Shown: positions 1 to 8,366, counted from the stretch's first letter. The stretch: 36,878 nt of DNA from 2-01-FULL-39-33 sp964361645 (GCA_964361645.1 CAYIBK010000009.1:1-36878), one strand, 5' to 3'. Numbers and translations: made by a program. The notes: generated by a model from the sequence alone, not told the origin.

Positions 1-206
1 ACTCCCACACCACTTGAAACAGATGGAATGAGAATAGTAGCACAAGTGAGCGCTACCACCCCCCAAACCAAAACCATTTCAAACGCGTAAAAGTTAGTCC
101 ACGGCGCTCCGCGCATACCCACCAGGGAATGCTCTAACACCACAGTTACCATCAGACCGGCAACAATTGTTGCCACACAACAAATAATCTTCAATATCGT
201 GTTCAT
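1..206 (-). CDS. Partial small membrane protein, unknown function
   Basis: The reading frame starts at the ATG at 206-204 and runs open to the window edge, so the C-terminus is missing. The visible 68 residues contain two hydrophobic stretches, roughly residues 4-24 and 44-62, joined by a short loop with charged residues (EHSLVGMRGAPW), which suggests a multi-pass membrane protein. Its ATG overlaps the TGA stop of the zinc-ribbon gene (203-205) in an ATGA arrangement, so the two genes are probably translationally coupled in one operon driven from the promoter at 881-909. I do not recognise the family. Confidence 0.6.
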   Translation of the reverse strand, partial: MNTILKIICCVATIVAGLMVTVVLEHSLVGMRGAPWTNFYAFEMVLVWGVVALTCATILIPSVSSGVG

Positions 207-736
207 CCGCGTAATCCTTTCAACAGGTTGTCCCAGAAACCCTTGCCAACATCTGGCTTGGCCGGTTTGAAACCGGTGGGCTTTTCTCCGGGTATAATAA
301 TTTCCTTAATATGAGCTGGCCCGCCAATAATGCGAAAACCAGCTTTACGATCATGATCAGAACAGTCTAAAGAAATAACCGCCAGACCATCTGCTCTCCA
401 ATATTTCTTCTTATCAGCCCGGACAATAAACAACCTGGTGCTGTTTATATCAACAGCAAAGGAAATTTTGGTTTCGACATCGTTTTGATACGTCTCAACC
501 ACCAACTCCCATTTCTTCTGACCAGTTGCTGTTAGATACCAAGTCGCCTCGGCATCAATCCGATACACCGGCTGACACACTGGACACGCTTCCTTATCTT
601 TGGGAAGCGGTCTGATGCCGCACTGCGGACACTTCGGCCAATTCTGCTGTTGCTTTTTATTTCCCTGTTGCTGGTTTTGGCCACCAGGATTTCCACCAGG
701 ATTTGGGCCTCCACCACCTGTATTCTGCTGAGCCAT
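203..736 (-). CDS. Zinc-ribbon protein with Gly/Gln/Pro-rich N-terminus, unknown function
   Basis: This 177-residue protein begins with about 30 low-complexity residues rich in Gly, Asn, Pro and Gln. A four-cysteine zinc ribbon follows (CPQCG at about 36-40 and CPVC at about 52-55). The rest, about residues 58-155, looks like a compact beta-rich domain (alternating strands such as TWYLTATGQKKWELVVETY). The tail is basic. There is no signal peptide or membrane segment, so it should be cytosolic. An AAGGAGAG ribosome site (743-750) supports the start. It has its own consensus promoter and a hairpin leader, and it overlaps the next membrane gene. Zinc binding is inferred from the CxxC pairs; the function is unknown. 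Confidence 0.75.
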   Translation of the reverse strand: MAQQNTGGGGPNPGGNPGGQNQQQGNKKQQQNWPKCPQCGIRPLPKDKEACPVCQPVYRIDAEATWYLTATGQKKWELVVETYQNDVETKISFAVDINSTRLFIVRADKKKYWRADGLAVISLDCSDHDRKAGFRIIGGPAHIKEIIIPGEKPTGFKPAKPDVGKGFWDNLLKGLRG

Positions 737-757
737 GTCCTTCTCTCCTTGCCTTAT

Positions 758-774
758 ACTCGTCTAAGACGAGT
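758..774 (-). promoter_or_regulatory. Leader hairpin just upstream of the ribosome site
   Basis: The arms ACTCGTC and GACGAGT pair around a 3-base loop, a few bases upstream of the AAGGAGAG site of the zinc-ribbon gene. It could protect the mRNA 5' end or tune translation. A second small hairpin (AACTGC/GCAGTT) lies further upstream at about 804-820. Confidence 0.5.
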
Positions 775-880
775 TTTTGTTGTTGGTTTAACTCTCTATG
801 AGTAAACTGCGTTAGCAGTTAAAAAGTAAGCTAAGTTGTAAAGTCCACAGCTCAAAACATCTTTGAACTTTGACACTCCT

Positions 881-909
881 ATTATATCATATTTACTATT
901 TTTTGTCAA
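881..909 (-). promoter_or_regulatory. Consensus sigma-70-type promoter for the zinc-ribbon gene
   Basis: On the minus strand TTGACA (909-904) is followed by a 17-base spacer and TATAAT (886-881), a perfect match to the housekeeping consensus. The predicted transcript starts near 875 and has a leader of about 140 bases. Confidence 0.85.
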
Positions 910-972
910 GGGGTAAAATAAGCCATTTTACCAAAAATAACCACTCAAAATAAACATTTAAATTTAGACAAA

Positions 973-994
973 AAAAGCGTCATATGACGCTTTT
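973..994 (-). terminator. Rho-independent terminator after the pilin gene
   Basis: AAAAGCGTC and GACGCTTTT pair as a 9-bp stem with an ATAT loop. On the minus strand it is followed by a T-run (complement of 967-976). It sits 25 bases past the pilin stop. Confidence 0.75.
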
Positions 995-1018
995 AAAGTA
1001 TAATATTAAATTAAATTG

Positions 1019-1417
1019 TTATTTAGGCCTAATCGAAGAATTATCAGCACCTATTCTACCACCTGCTCCTCCGCCCACTAAAGCGCTAAAAATATAGTTT
1101 AAAATGGCGTAGGAACTAAAGATTATGACTATCCCCCAAACCGCCCAAATCATCATATTTTTGCCTTTTTGCACTTTGGCGCTATCACCGCTAGAAATCA
1201 TCCAAGTTATACCACCATAAATAAAAGCAATTAAAGCCAAAACACCACTAACGCCCAAAGCGGCAGTGATAACATTTTTTACCGCTTCTTCTAGATTACC
1301 GGTTGGTTGTCCAGTTAATGGGTTATTTAATTGCACGGCTTGAGTAAGTAAGGGCAGGGACATAATGGCAAAAACAAAAACCAAAGAAACAAGATGTTTT
1401 GCTTTTTTAAGTTTCAT
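1019..1417 (-). CDS. VirB2/TrbC-like pilin (T4SS_pilin family)
   Basis: This is a 132-residue protein with a classical signal peptide (KLKKAKHLVSLVFVFAIMSLPLLTQA, cleavage after about residue 27). It then has a short amphipathic segment and two membrane helices, about 51-73 and 85-112, joined by a polar loop (SSGDSAKVQKGK). The tail is rich in Gly. This signal-plus-two-helix layout is that of VirB2/TrbC-type pilins and of the related small proteins abundant in Patescibacteria. In those bacteria it often occurs without a complete type IV secretion system, and none is seen here. It lies 44 bases downstream of lgt on the same strand and may be co-transcribed with it. The exact role, whether pilus subunit or other envelope protein, is not shown by the sequence. 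Confidence 0.75.
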   Translation of the reverse strand: MKLKKAKHLVSLVFVFAIMSLPLLTQAVQLNNPLTGQPTGNLEEAVKNVITAALGVSGVLALIAFIYGGITWMISSGDSAKVQKGKNMMIWAVWGIVIIFSSYAILNYIFSALVGGGAGGRIGADNSSIRPK

Positions 1418-1461
1418 AATTATAAGATTTATGGATTGACGATTATAAACTGATTATATCA

Positions 1462-2262
1462 CTAACCAAAGAAAAAGTTAATGGCCTTTTTTCTGATCAA
1501 CCAAGTTATAGCTAGAACAAAAATAATTAGACTCACTATTTGAGGCAGGCGTAACCACCCAAAAGTTGGCGTAGGATCAATACGCATAAATTCCATTAGA
1601 AAACGGATTACGGCATAACCTAGTAAATATAAAATAGCTATGGTGCCGGCAGAAGTTTTTAGCTTTTTAAAGATTATAAATAAAATAAAAAATAAAAATA
1701 AATTTAACAACGATTCATATAAAAAAGTTGGTTGAAAATAAGCATAGCTCTCAAAACCAATCGGCCGATAATTTTCTAAAATGGGAATACCAATAGGCCA
1801 AGTGGTGGGACGGCCAAACAACTCTTGATTAAAATAATTGCCAAAGCGGCCGATAGCTTGCCCTAGGGGCAGCACGACAGTAATTAAATCCAACAACTGC
1901 CAAAAAGCCTTTTTATTTTTTTTAGACCAAAGCCAAACAGCAATCGCCCCGCCAATAATTGCTCCGTGTATAGCTAGTCCCCCCTGCCAAATCTTAAAAA
2001 TAGCCGATAAATTATTGGCGTAATAAGACCAATCTAAAATAAAAACTTCATACGATCGGGCGCCAATAATGCCTCCTATAGTAGACCAAAAGGCCAGATC
2101 ATAAATATTGTCGGAACTAATATTATTTTTTTTAGCTAAATGTAAAACTAAAAATAAACATAATAGTATAGCCAAAGATATTAAAAATCCGTACCAGCGG
2201 ATTTCTATAAAGCCAAGGTTTAAAAAAATAGGATTAGGCAGGTAATAATGAAGAAAATTCAT
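1462..2262 (-). CDS. lgt: Prolipoprotein diacylglyceryl transferase
   Basis: Lgt transfers diacylglyceryl from phosphatidylglycerol to the lipobox cysteine of prolipoproteins in the cytoplasmic membrane. The 266-residue length and about seven membrane helices fit the family. Diagnostic motifs are present: RWYG near residue 23, the GGLAIHGAIIGG segment with the essential His at about 99, the signature GRFGNYFNQELFGRPT at about 138-153, and QPTFLYES at about 177-184. The protein ends with short basic residues. With lspA (34039-34491) the window holds the first two steps of lipoprotein maturation. A 72-residue orphan gene with its own terminator lies upstream, so lgt probably has a separate promoter. 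Confidence 0.95.
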   Translation of the reverse strand: MNFLHYYLPNPIFLNLGFIEIRWYGFLISLAILLCLFLVLHLAKKNNISSDNIYDLAFWSTIGGIIGARSYEVFILDWSYYANNLSAIFKIWQGGLAIHGAIIGGAIAVWLWSKKNKKAFWQLLDLITVVLPLGQAIGRFGNYFNQELFGRPTTWPIGIPILENYRPIGFESYAYFQPTFLYESLLNLFLFFILFIIFKKLKTSAGTIAILYLLGYAVIRFLMEFMRIDPTPTFGWLRLPQIVSLIIFVLAITWLIRKKAINFFFG

Positions 2263-2283
2263 AACTTTATTTTAACCTTTAAA

Positions 2284-2318
2284 AGATAAAAAATAAAGGG
2301 CTTCACACAGTGAAACCC
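2284..2318 (-). terminator. Rho-independent terminator of the 72-residue gene
   Basis: On the minus strand GGGTTTCAC and GTGAAGCCC form a 9-bp stem, complete with one G-U pair, around a TGT loop. The run TTTATTTTTT follows. It ends the orphan gene at 2342-2560 and insulates lgt from it. Confidence 0.85.
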
Positions 2319-2341
2319 GATTTGATGCTTTTTTTGATATC

Positions 2342-2560
2342 TTATTGTCTAGCCCGACAAGTATATTTCTGCCGACGAGACGGTGTTTTTCTTTCTGTTG
2401 GAGCAATAATTTCCTTGCTCACCAATTCCAGTTCATCACGCTTCAACCAGGAAATGCATTCCCGAACACTGTCAGAATTACCACAATGTTTGGTTCTTAT
2501 TTTTCCAGCTTTGTCTTTATATTTAACCACAAATACTTTCTGGGTACTGCCTGCAGCCAT
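2342..2560 (-). CDS. Small basic protein, unknown function
   Basis: This is a 72-residue basic protein. I chose the ATG at 2560 because AGGAGAGG (2568-2575) stands 7 bases upstream; a longer frame to 2599 lacks such a site. The N-terminal half reads as two beta strands (KVFVVKYKDKAGKIRTKHCGN), then a helix (DSVRECISWLKRDELELVS), then a basic Ser/Thr/Arg-rich tail ending KYTCRARQ. It resembles small nucleic-acid or ribosome-associated proteins only in its charge. I recognise no family. It stands alone, with a promoter (2692-2720), a long structured leader and a terminator, and it is slightly more GC-rich than its neighbours. Confidence 0.7.
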   Translation of the reverse strand: MAAGSTQKVFVVKYKDKAGKIRTKHCGNSDSVRECISWLKRDELELVSKEIIAPTERKTPSRRQKYTCRARQ

Positions 2561-2639
2561 ATATAAACCTCTCCTTCTGTTTTTAGATAAACAGCCCATG
2601 AATGCTTAGAAATTGAGATATGAAAAAACGATGATGAGG

Positions 2640-2680
2640 CTATTTTCGCTCCCGCCTTACCTCCTTTTCCGCGAAAACAG
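2640..2680 (-). promoter_or_regulatory. Leader hairpin with an orphan Shine-Dalgarno in its loop
   Basis: In the leader of the 72-residue gene, CTGTTTTCGC pairs with GCGAAAATAG (10 bp, one G-U). The 21-base loop contains a perfect AAGGAGGT (2659-2666) with no start codon at a usable distance. The true ribosome site is about 85 bases further on. The role is unknown; ribosome standby or a leader control element are possible. Confidence 0.45.
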
Positions 2681-2691
2681 CAGCAATGTCT

Positions 2692-2720
2692 ATGTTAACA
2701 TCAGATAAATTAAAAGTCAA
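2692..2720 (-). promoter_or_regulatory. Promoter of the 72-residue gene
   Basis: Minus strand: TTGACT (2720-2715), 17-base spacer, TAACAT (2697-2692). The start near 2686 gives a leader of about 125 bases. Confidence 0.65.
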
Positions 2721-2727
2721 TAGTAAA

Positions 2728-5115
2728 TTATCGACGCAATTTCTTCTCCTCTGATAAGATAGCTAGGGTGGTTTTAACCACGGTATCGGGTACCAATGAA
2801 ATACTATCTATTTTTTGTCTTACCAAAAACCGAGCAAAATCAGGGAAATCAGATGGCGCTTGCCCGCAAATGCCAATTTTTCTTTTATGCTTTTTAGCTT
2901 TAATGATTACTTGAGAAATCAAATCCTTAACTGCTTGATTATTTTCATCATAAACATGAGAAACTAATTCCGAATCACGATCCACACCCAAAGTTAACTG
3001 GGTTAAATCATTAGAACCGATGGAAAAGCCATCAAAGATTTTAGAAAACTCATCAGCTAAAATAACATTAGAAGGAATCTCGCACATCACATAAATTTCT
3101 AATCCTGCTTGGCCTTGTTTTAGGCCGTGTTCTTTTAAAATATTAATCACCCGTTTGCCTTCTTCCACTGTTCGACAAAACGGTATCATGATTTTTATAT
3201 TCTTAAGTCCAAATTCTTCTCTGGCTTTTTTAAGAGCTTTACACTCTAAGATAAAAGCTTTTTTATATTTGTCCGAATAATACCGGGAAGCGCCACGCCA
3301 GCCAATCATGGGATTAGGCTCGATCGGTTCAAACTGCGCCCCGCCGATTAGATTGGCATATTCGTTGGATTTAAAATCAGACAAACGAATAATAACCGGC
3401 TTGGGATAAAAAGCGGCGGCAATCATACCCACGCCTTCGGCTAACTTATCAATAAAAAATTGCGGTTTATTTTTATGGTTAATGGTTAAATCTTCAATCA
3501 GCTTCTTAGCTTTCAAATCTTTTAATTTAGAAAAATTCATCAGAGCCAGGGGATGAACTTTAATATAATTAGAAATAATAAATTCTTCTCTGGCTAAGCC
3601 CACGCCATCACTAGGGATAAAAGAAAATGATAGAGCGGCGTAAGGATTGCCCACATTCATCATAATCTTGGTTTTGGGTTTGGGCAATTTGTTTAAATTA
3701 GTGTGTTTTATTTCGAATTCAATTTTTCGGCTATAGACTTTCCCCACTTCACCCTCAGAACAAGAAACGGTTATTTCTTGTCCGGTTTTTATTTTCTTGG
3801 TGGCTTTATGTGTTCCCACCACGCAAGGCACGCCCAATTCACGCGAGACAATAGCCGCATGGCAAGTGCGTCCACCAGCATTGGTGACAATAGCCGAGGC
3901 TTTTTTCATAATAGGCTCCCAATCGGGATCGGTCATATCAGCCACTAACACTTCACCGGCTTGAAAATTTTTCAGTTGGCTTAGATTATCAATTATTCTG
4001 GCTGGACCACTGCCAATTTTTACACCCACGCTATCGCCCACTAGCACTGGCTCACCGGTTTTTTCCAAGAAATGATATTCTTCTAAAACATTTAAATTTT
4101 TCTGCGAGCCGACTGTTTCCGGCCGAGCTTGGACAATAAATAATTTGCCACTTTGTCCATCTTTGGCCCATTCAATATCCATGGGACGCTTATAATGTTT
4201 TTCAATTATCACGCCCCATTTGGCCAAGATAAGTATTTCTTTATCGGAGAGGGCATATTTTAATCTCATTTTTGGTTCCACCTTTTGATCTTTGGTAGGA
4301 AATTTAGGATTATTGCTATAAATTAATTTATTAGTTTTATCACCAATTTGGCGAGAAGTAATCGGCTTATAACCTTTATTGAGGGTTTCTTTAAAAACAT
4401 AATATTCATCAGGATTAACCTTGCCCTTAACCACATACTCTCCCAAACCATAAGCCGCATTAATTAAAATAACATTACTGTTGCCACTCTCGGTATCAAT
4501 GGTAAACATCACGCCACTTGTAGCCAAATCGCTACGCACCATTTTTTGCACCGCCACAGAGATAGAAACTTTTTCATGCTTAAATTTTTGATCAATGCGA
4601 TACGATATGGCCCGATCGGTAAAAAGCGAAGCAAAACATTTTCTGATGGCTAAGAATAATTCTTCATCACCAGAAATATTTAAATATGATTCCTGTTGGC
4701 CGGCAAAAGAAGCGGTGGGCAAATCCTCGGCTGTGGCCGAAGATCTGACAGCGACATCAGCTCGAGCAACCTTATATTCACTGGAAAGTTTTTTATAAGC
4801 TAGGGAAATATCATTTTTTAACTGATCGGAAAAATCGGATTGCAGAATCAATTTTTGGATATTTTTGGAACTCTCTGATAAATTATCTTTGGTGGTTTTT
4901 TTTAAAATAGAGAAAATGGCCTTTTTTATTTTGGAATAGCTCAAAAAATCATCATAAGCAGAGGCGGTAATGGCAAAACCATTAGGCACTTTAACGCCTT
5001 TAGTTGTTAATTTCTGATACATTTCCCCCAAGGAAGCGTTTTTACCTCCCACTTTAGGAATGTCTTTAATAGTTGTTTGATTGAACCAGAGGATGTTTGG
5101 ATTTGATTTGACCAT
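2728..5115 (-). CDS. ppsA: Phosphoenolpyruvate synthase
   Basis: This enzyme converts pyruvate, ATP and water to phosphoenolpyruvate, AMP and phosphate, the gluconeogenic bypass of pyruvate kinase. The 795 residues match the family length. The domain order is as expected: an N-terminal ATP-grasp nucleotide-binding domain (about 1-345, with GGKNASLGEM at 24-33 and RSSATAEDLPTASFAGQQES near 124-143), and a swivelling phosphohistidine domain with GGRTCHAAI and the phosphorylated His at 419. A C-terminal TIM-barrel PEP/pyruvate domain follows (about 480-795, with GSNDLTQLTLGVDRDS and the catalytic GICGQAPSD). It is annotated as PEP synthase rather than PPDK because of its length and N-terminus. 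It lies directly downstream of pyk, separated by a terminator hairpin. Confidence 0.93.
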   Translation of the reverse strand: MVKSNPNILWFNQTTIKDIPKVGGKNASLGEMYQKLTTKGVKVPNGFAITASAYDDFLSYSKIKKAIFSILKKTTKDNLSESSKNIQKLILQSDFSDQLKNDISLAYKKLSSEYKVARADVAVRSSATAEDLPTASFAGQQESYLNISGDEELFLAIRKCFASLFTDRAISYRIDQKFKHEKVSISVAVQKMVRSDLATSGVMFTIDTESGNSNVILINAAYGLGEYVVKGKVNPDEYYVFKETLNKGYKPITSRQIGDKTNKLIYSNNPKFPTKDQKVEPKMRLKYALSDKEILILAKWGVIIEKHYKRPMDIEWAKDGQSGKLFIVQARPETVGSQKNLNVLEEYHFLEKTGEPVLVGDSVGVKIGSGPARIIDNLSQLKNFQAGEVLVADMTDPDWEPIMKKASAIVTNAGGRTCHAAIVSRELGVPCVVGTHKATKKIKTGQEITVSCSEGEVGKVYSRKIEFEIKHTNLNKLPKPKTKIMMNVGNPYAALSFSFIPSDGVGLAREEFIISNYIKVHPLALMNFSKLKDLKAKKLIEDLTINHKNKPQFFIDKLAEGVGMIAAAFYPKPVIIRLSDFKSNEYANLIGGAQFEPIEPNPMIGWRGASRYYSDKYKKAFILECKALKKAREEFGLKNIKIMIPFCRTVEEGKRVINILKEHGLKQGQAGLEIYVMCEIPSNVILADEFSKIFDGFSIGSNDLTQLTLGVDRDSELVSHVYDENNQAVKDLISQVIIKAKKHKRKIGICGQAPSDFPDFARFLVRQKIDSISLVPDTVVKTTLAILSEEKKLRR

Positions 5116-5144
5116 ATAATTTAATTAACTTTCTTAATTATAGC

Positions 5145-5170
5145 AAAAAAATCGCCACTTTGGCGATTTT
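5145..5170 (-). terminator. Terminator between pyk and ppsA
   Basis: AAAATCGCCA and TGGCGATTTT form a 10-bp stem with a 3-base loop; on the minus strand six T follow. It probably limits read-through from pyk into ppsA. Confidence 0.75.
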
Positions 5171-5185
5171 AATGATTAGATGATT

Positions 5186-6688
5186 TTAAATTATTTCTAC
5201 TTTGATTAAATTAGTCTGGCCCTTAAAGCCAAAAGGATGCCCGGCTACAACCACTATAGCATCTCCCACTTCGACTAATTTATGCTTCAATAAAACTTGT
5301 TTTATTTTTTTGATTAAAATATCAAATGACGAGGTAAAGGGAACATAATAAGATGTTACACCCCAACTCAAACTCATTTGATTGACTGTCATTTTGGCCG
5401 GAGCCATGGCTACCACCGGAACCCTGGATCTAAAACGAGAAATATTTCTGGCAGTAAATCCAGAAGTAGTAGCACAAACAATCAATTTGGCATGAGCCAC
5501 ATCTTCGGCTAAATCCTGAGCCATAAAACTCATAATTTGAGTGATAGAACTTAAATTCTTAAACTCACCTTCTTTAGCTTCTTGTTCATCAATTAATCGT
5601 TCTTCCACCTCCCGAGCAATTTTAGTCATAGCTTGCACGGCTTTAAGTGGATATTTTCCACTAGCAGTTTCTCCCGATAACATAATGGCATCTGTGCCAT
5701 CTAAGATGGCATTGGCCACATCAGAAACTTCAGCTCTGGTGGGCAGTGGATTTCTAATCATGGAATCCAGCATTTGGGTGGCCACAATCACTTGTTTGCC
5801 CACCTTGCGACACTTATCAATAATTTTTTTCTGGATGATGGGCAAATCTTCAAAGGGCATTTCAATGCCTAAATCACCTCGCGCCACCATGATGCCATCA
5901 GCTGCTTCTAAAATTGAATCGAAATTTTTAACCGCTTCGCGCCTTTCTATTTTGGCAATAATCCTCATATGGACACCACCGATTTTACCTTTGGCTTTCG
6001 GCTTCTCCAATTGATAATGACTCTCCACTTTGTTGTGGTGGTATTTTTTTTCTAATAAAAATATTTTCCGGCGCAATTTTATAATATCACTAGCATCTTT
6101 GACAAAAGACAGAGCCACAAAATCCAAGCCATTTTTAACTCCAAATTCCAAATCCTGCCAATCCTTACTAGTAACTGCCGGACATTTGATAGTGGACTGA
6201 GGAAAATTCATGCCCTTATGAGTTTTAATAATCCCTGGGGTAACCACTTTACAATAAATAGCTTTATTTTTTATTTTGGTAACCCGGAGTTCAATAGTGG
6301 CATCATCAATTAAAATTGGATGACTCACTTTGATTTCTTTATACAAAGTTGGATATTGGATCGGGATGTATAAACTGATTGTCTTTAAAGGTATGGCGTA
6401 ATTTTCCGGTACTAAAGCTACAGTTACACCCTTGTCCACTTTGATGCCTTTTTCTGATATTTGGCCAATGCGAATCCTAGGACCCTGGAGATCTTGTATA
6501 ATAGCAATAGTAACTTTCATTTTTTTAGCTGCTTCCTTCAAATGAGCAATCAGCATTTGATGATGATGATAGGTGCCGTGGGAAAAATTAAGACGAGCCA
6601 CATTCAAACCGGCGGAAATTAAATTTTCCATCATGGTTTTACTTTCAGTAGCTGGCCCGATGGTAGCAACTATTTTAGTTCGTTTCAT
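5186..6688 (-). CDS. pyk: Pyruvate kinase
   Basis: Pyruvate kinase makes pyruvate and ATP from phosphoenolpyruvate and ADP, the last step of glycolysis. Visible motifs include KIVATIGPATES at the start, LNVARLNFSHG (29-39), QDLQGPRIRIG, the barrel segment RIIAKIERREAV with the catalytic Lys, MVARGDLGIE, and ATQMLDSMIRNPLPTRAEVSDVANA followed by MLSGETASGKYP. At 500 residues it is a little longer than usual. Part of the excess is an insertion of about 20 residues (HHNKVESHYQLEKPKAKGK) just before the KIER strand. The C-terminal alpha/beta domain is complete, without an extra PEP-utiliser domain. The DUF4870-like gene upstream ends 2 bases before this ATG, so they are in one operon. Confidence 0.95.
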   Translation of the reverse strand: MKRTKIVATIGPATESKTMMENLISAGLNVARLNFSHGTYHHHQMLIAHLKEAAKKMKVTIAIIQDLQGPRIRIGQISEKGIKVDKGVTVALVPENYAIPLKTISLYIPIQYPTLYKEIKVSHPILIDDATIELRVTKIKNKAIYCKVVTPGIIKTHKGMNFPQSTIKCPAVTSKDWQDLEFGVKNGLDFVALSFVKDASDIIKLRRKIFLLEKKYHHNKVESHYQLEKPKAKGKIGGVHMRIIAKIERREAVKNFDSILEAADGIMVARGDLGIEMPFEDLPIIQKKIIDKCRKVGKQVIVATQMLDSMIRNPLPTRAEVSDVANAILDGTDAIMLSGETASGKYPLKAVQAMTKIAREVEERLIDEQEAKEGEFKNLSSITQIMSFMAQDLAEDVAHAKLIVCATTSGFTARNISRFRSRVPVVAMAPAKMTVNQMSLSWGVTSYYVPFTSSFDILIKKIKQVLLKHKLVEVGDAIVVVAGHPFGFKGQTNLIKVEII

Positions 6689-6690
6689 GT

Positions 6691-7011
6691 TTATAATTTG
6701 ATGGTTTTAATAAACCAATCTCCAATTTGCTTGGCTGGTTTAGCTAAAACTGGCAGTTGCCACTCTTCACCTTGTAATGATTTTAGAATGCCGACAATCG
6801 CCATAATAGTAACGACAATAGCTAGGAGCCAACCCAAAATCGGAAACCAGAAAAAGAGAGACAAAATAAATAATAAGAATCCTTGATTGGCATGAAAACG
6901 CACATAGTCGTTATTCTTTCTGGCGGCTAAAGCGACTATGGATAATATCCAAACATAGCTTAGAGCACCCCAAATTTTTTCCTCTTGAGTAATTTTTTTA
7001 GTTTGAGCCAT
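6691..7011 (-). CDS. DUF4870/Tic20-like small membrane protein
   Basis: This is a 106-residue protein with the layout of the DUF4870 family: a short polar N-terminus, a first helix (IWGALSYVWILSIVALAAR), the typical NDYVRFHANQGFLLFILSLFFW segment, and a further hydrophobic stretch (LGWLLAIVVTIMAIVGILKSL). The VRFHANQ motif is the best family marker. The C-terminus is amphipathic. Function is unknown for the family. It lies 14 bases after the 140-residue membrane gene and 2 bases before pyk, so all three are probably co-transcribed. Confidence 0.75.
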   Translation of the reverse strand: MAQTKKITQEEKIWGALSYVWILSIVALAARKNNDYVRFHANQGFLLFILSLFFWFPILGWLLAIVVTIMAIVGILKSLQGEEWQLPVLAKPAKQIGDWFIKTIKL

Positions 7012-7025
7012 AACTTTTTATTTAA

Positions 7026-7448
7026 TTATTTTTTAATATTAGAAGCATAAATGATAAATATAGCCACTAGTGATCCAACCACAGCCACAATCGTGGTTTC
7101 GGTGATAAGGTTAAAAAATTTCCAAAGCCTAAAACCATCAATAAATCTGTATAGAGCTATAAACAAACCGATTATGGAACCGCTTAAAACTCCGGAAATA
7201 GTAGCAATAGCCACACTGGAACCGAAATTTTTAGCTGACTTGATGGCGATATTGACAAAAGCGCACAAGCGGATTATCCAAGAGATGATTTCTACCTGTT
7301 CAAAGAATAAGCCCGAGCCTAATTTAACAGACCAAAAACGGAAAGCGATTTCTAAAACCAAGGCAATAATAACCGGCCATTTAATGAATCTCAAATAAAC
7401 GGCAAAATCAATTGATTCCCAAATTTTTTGCTCCTTAGCTGTAGCCAT
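7026..7448 (-). CDS. Four-helix membrane protein, unknown function
   Basis: This 140-residue protein has about four hydrophobic segments (around 18-38, 50-68, 77-98 and 115-136) and begins with a polar stretch (TAKEQKIWESIDF) similar in style to the next gene's N-terminus. A YRFIDGFRLWKFFN loop sits between helices three and four. I recognise no catalytic motif. It is the first gene of the run leading into DUF4870 and pyk. The AT-rich DNA upstream separates it from the divergent plus-strand gene at 7604. Confidence 0.65.
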   Translation of the reverse strand: MATAKEQKIWESIDFAVYLRFIKWPVIIALVLEIAFRFWSVKLGSGLFFEQVEIISWIIRLCAFVNIAIKSAKNFGSSVAIATISGVLSGSIIGLFIALYRFIDGFRLWKFFNLITETTIVAVVGSLVAIFIIYASNIKK

Positions 7449-7497
7449 AATGTAAATATTATAGCATAAAAATTAGAGAAGGTATAAGAGATTGCTC

Positions 7498-7526
7498 TTG
7501 ACTTAATAAATTAAATATGATAATAA
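7498..7526 (+). promoter_or_regulatory. Promoter of the 240-residue gene
   Basis: TTGACT (7498-7503), 17-base spacer, TAATAA (7521-7526). The leader then contains the hairpin CAACTTC/GAAGTTG (7536-7554) and GGCC-N5-GGCC (7570-7582) ahead of the ribosome site. Confidence 0.65.
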
Positions 7527-7603
7527 AGATGTATTCAACTTCATAGGGAAGTTGGGTGGCACATTAAAAGGCCCAGGTGGCCGGAAAAACCCAGGAGGTT
7601 AGA

Positions 7604-8326
7604 ATGAGCCAAGAAATCAGAGTGACTGGAACAGAATCGGATTGGGAACCAAATTCAATTAGAAAATTTTTTTGCTCTCAAGCAGCATTTGCCTATTATC
7701 AACTTTTTAATGCACAAGAAGTAACAGAGCGAAAATGGCAGGAACTAAGCACCGATATTAATTTTGGAGCGGAACTGAAGTATATCTGCCAACGAGCTTT
7801 TTACTATCCGCCTTATTCTATTCATTATGACCAGGGAATAAGTTTAGCTGGACGGGGTTGGTATAAAGATGCTATGAATCCAAAAACAATTCAGCTGTGT
7901 GTGGAAGTAAGCGTCGCTCTTCCAGGCTTAGAATTAGAAACATCTATGCCACTTTGTATTTTGAATAATCTACATAAGTTGGAACTTCGTTCATCTACCA
8001 AGGTACAATTTCCTGATCTAAAGCTTTTAAAACAGTGGTGGAGAATCCATCCTAAATTCGGTGTCGAGCCAATTGATAAATTTTCTGTTCTAGTGGATAC
8101 CGATGATCAATTTAAGTTGTGGAATCCACACAATGAAGCCAGTCAGGATATTGATTCTGATGATACAGATGATGATGTGAAACTTAGAGTTATACAGTCA
8201 ACACTTCTGGGTTACTTTCGTGATTTTTTATCTATGGATAATATGCTGGTTTCGGTTACAGGCAGTTTTTCTTATATTAGTGGTCACAAGGTTTTAATCA
8301 GGATACTGAAACCTAAAAAACAATAA
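7604..8326 (+). CDS. Soluble acidic protein, unknown function
   Basis: This is a 240-residue protein starting at the ATG at 7604, five bases after a perfect AGGAGG (7593-7598); an in-frame GTG at 7577 would lie before this site. No membrane or signal segments are seen. The N-terminal region is aromatic (KFFCSQAAFAYYQLFNAQEV). The middle holds YPPYSIHYDQGISLAGRGWYKDAM, and an acidic linker DIDSDDTDDD (about 185-194) precedes a C-terminal part ending in basic KPKKQ. I recognise no family. It stands alone between its own promoter and a strong terminator, and it starts the group of three orphan genes on the plus strand. Confidence 0.7.
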   Translation: MSQEIRVTGTESDWEPNSIRKFFCSQAAFAYYQLFNAQEVTERKWQELSTDINFGAELKYICQRAFYYPPYSIHYDQGISLAGRGWYKDAMNPKTIQLCVEVSVALPGLELETSMPLCILNNLHKLELRSSTKVQFPDLKLLKQWWRIHPKFGVEPIDKFSVLVDTDDQFKLWNPHNEASQDIDSDDTDDDVKLRVIQSTLLGYFRDFLSMDNMLVSVTGSFSYISGHKVLIRILKPKKQ

Positions 8327-8336
8327 TTGCCTCAAT

Positions 8337-8366
8337 AAAAGCCCCAGCTTACACCGGGGCTTTTTT
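8337..8366 (+). terminator. Rho-independent terminator
   Basis: AAAAGCCCC and GGGGCTTTT pair around a short loop and are followed by six T. It ends the 240-residue gene. Almost the same sequence ends the next gene (9054-9080). Confidence 0.9.

Noticed and set aside
7536..7582. T-box-like GGGTGGCAC in the leader of the 240-residue gene
   Set aside because: The conserved T-box bases and the specifier stem are absent; only simple hairpins are seen.
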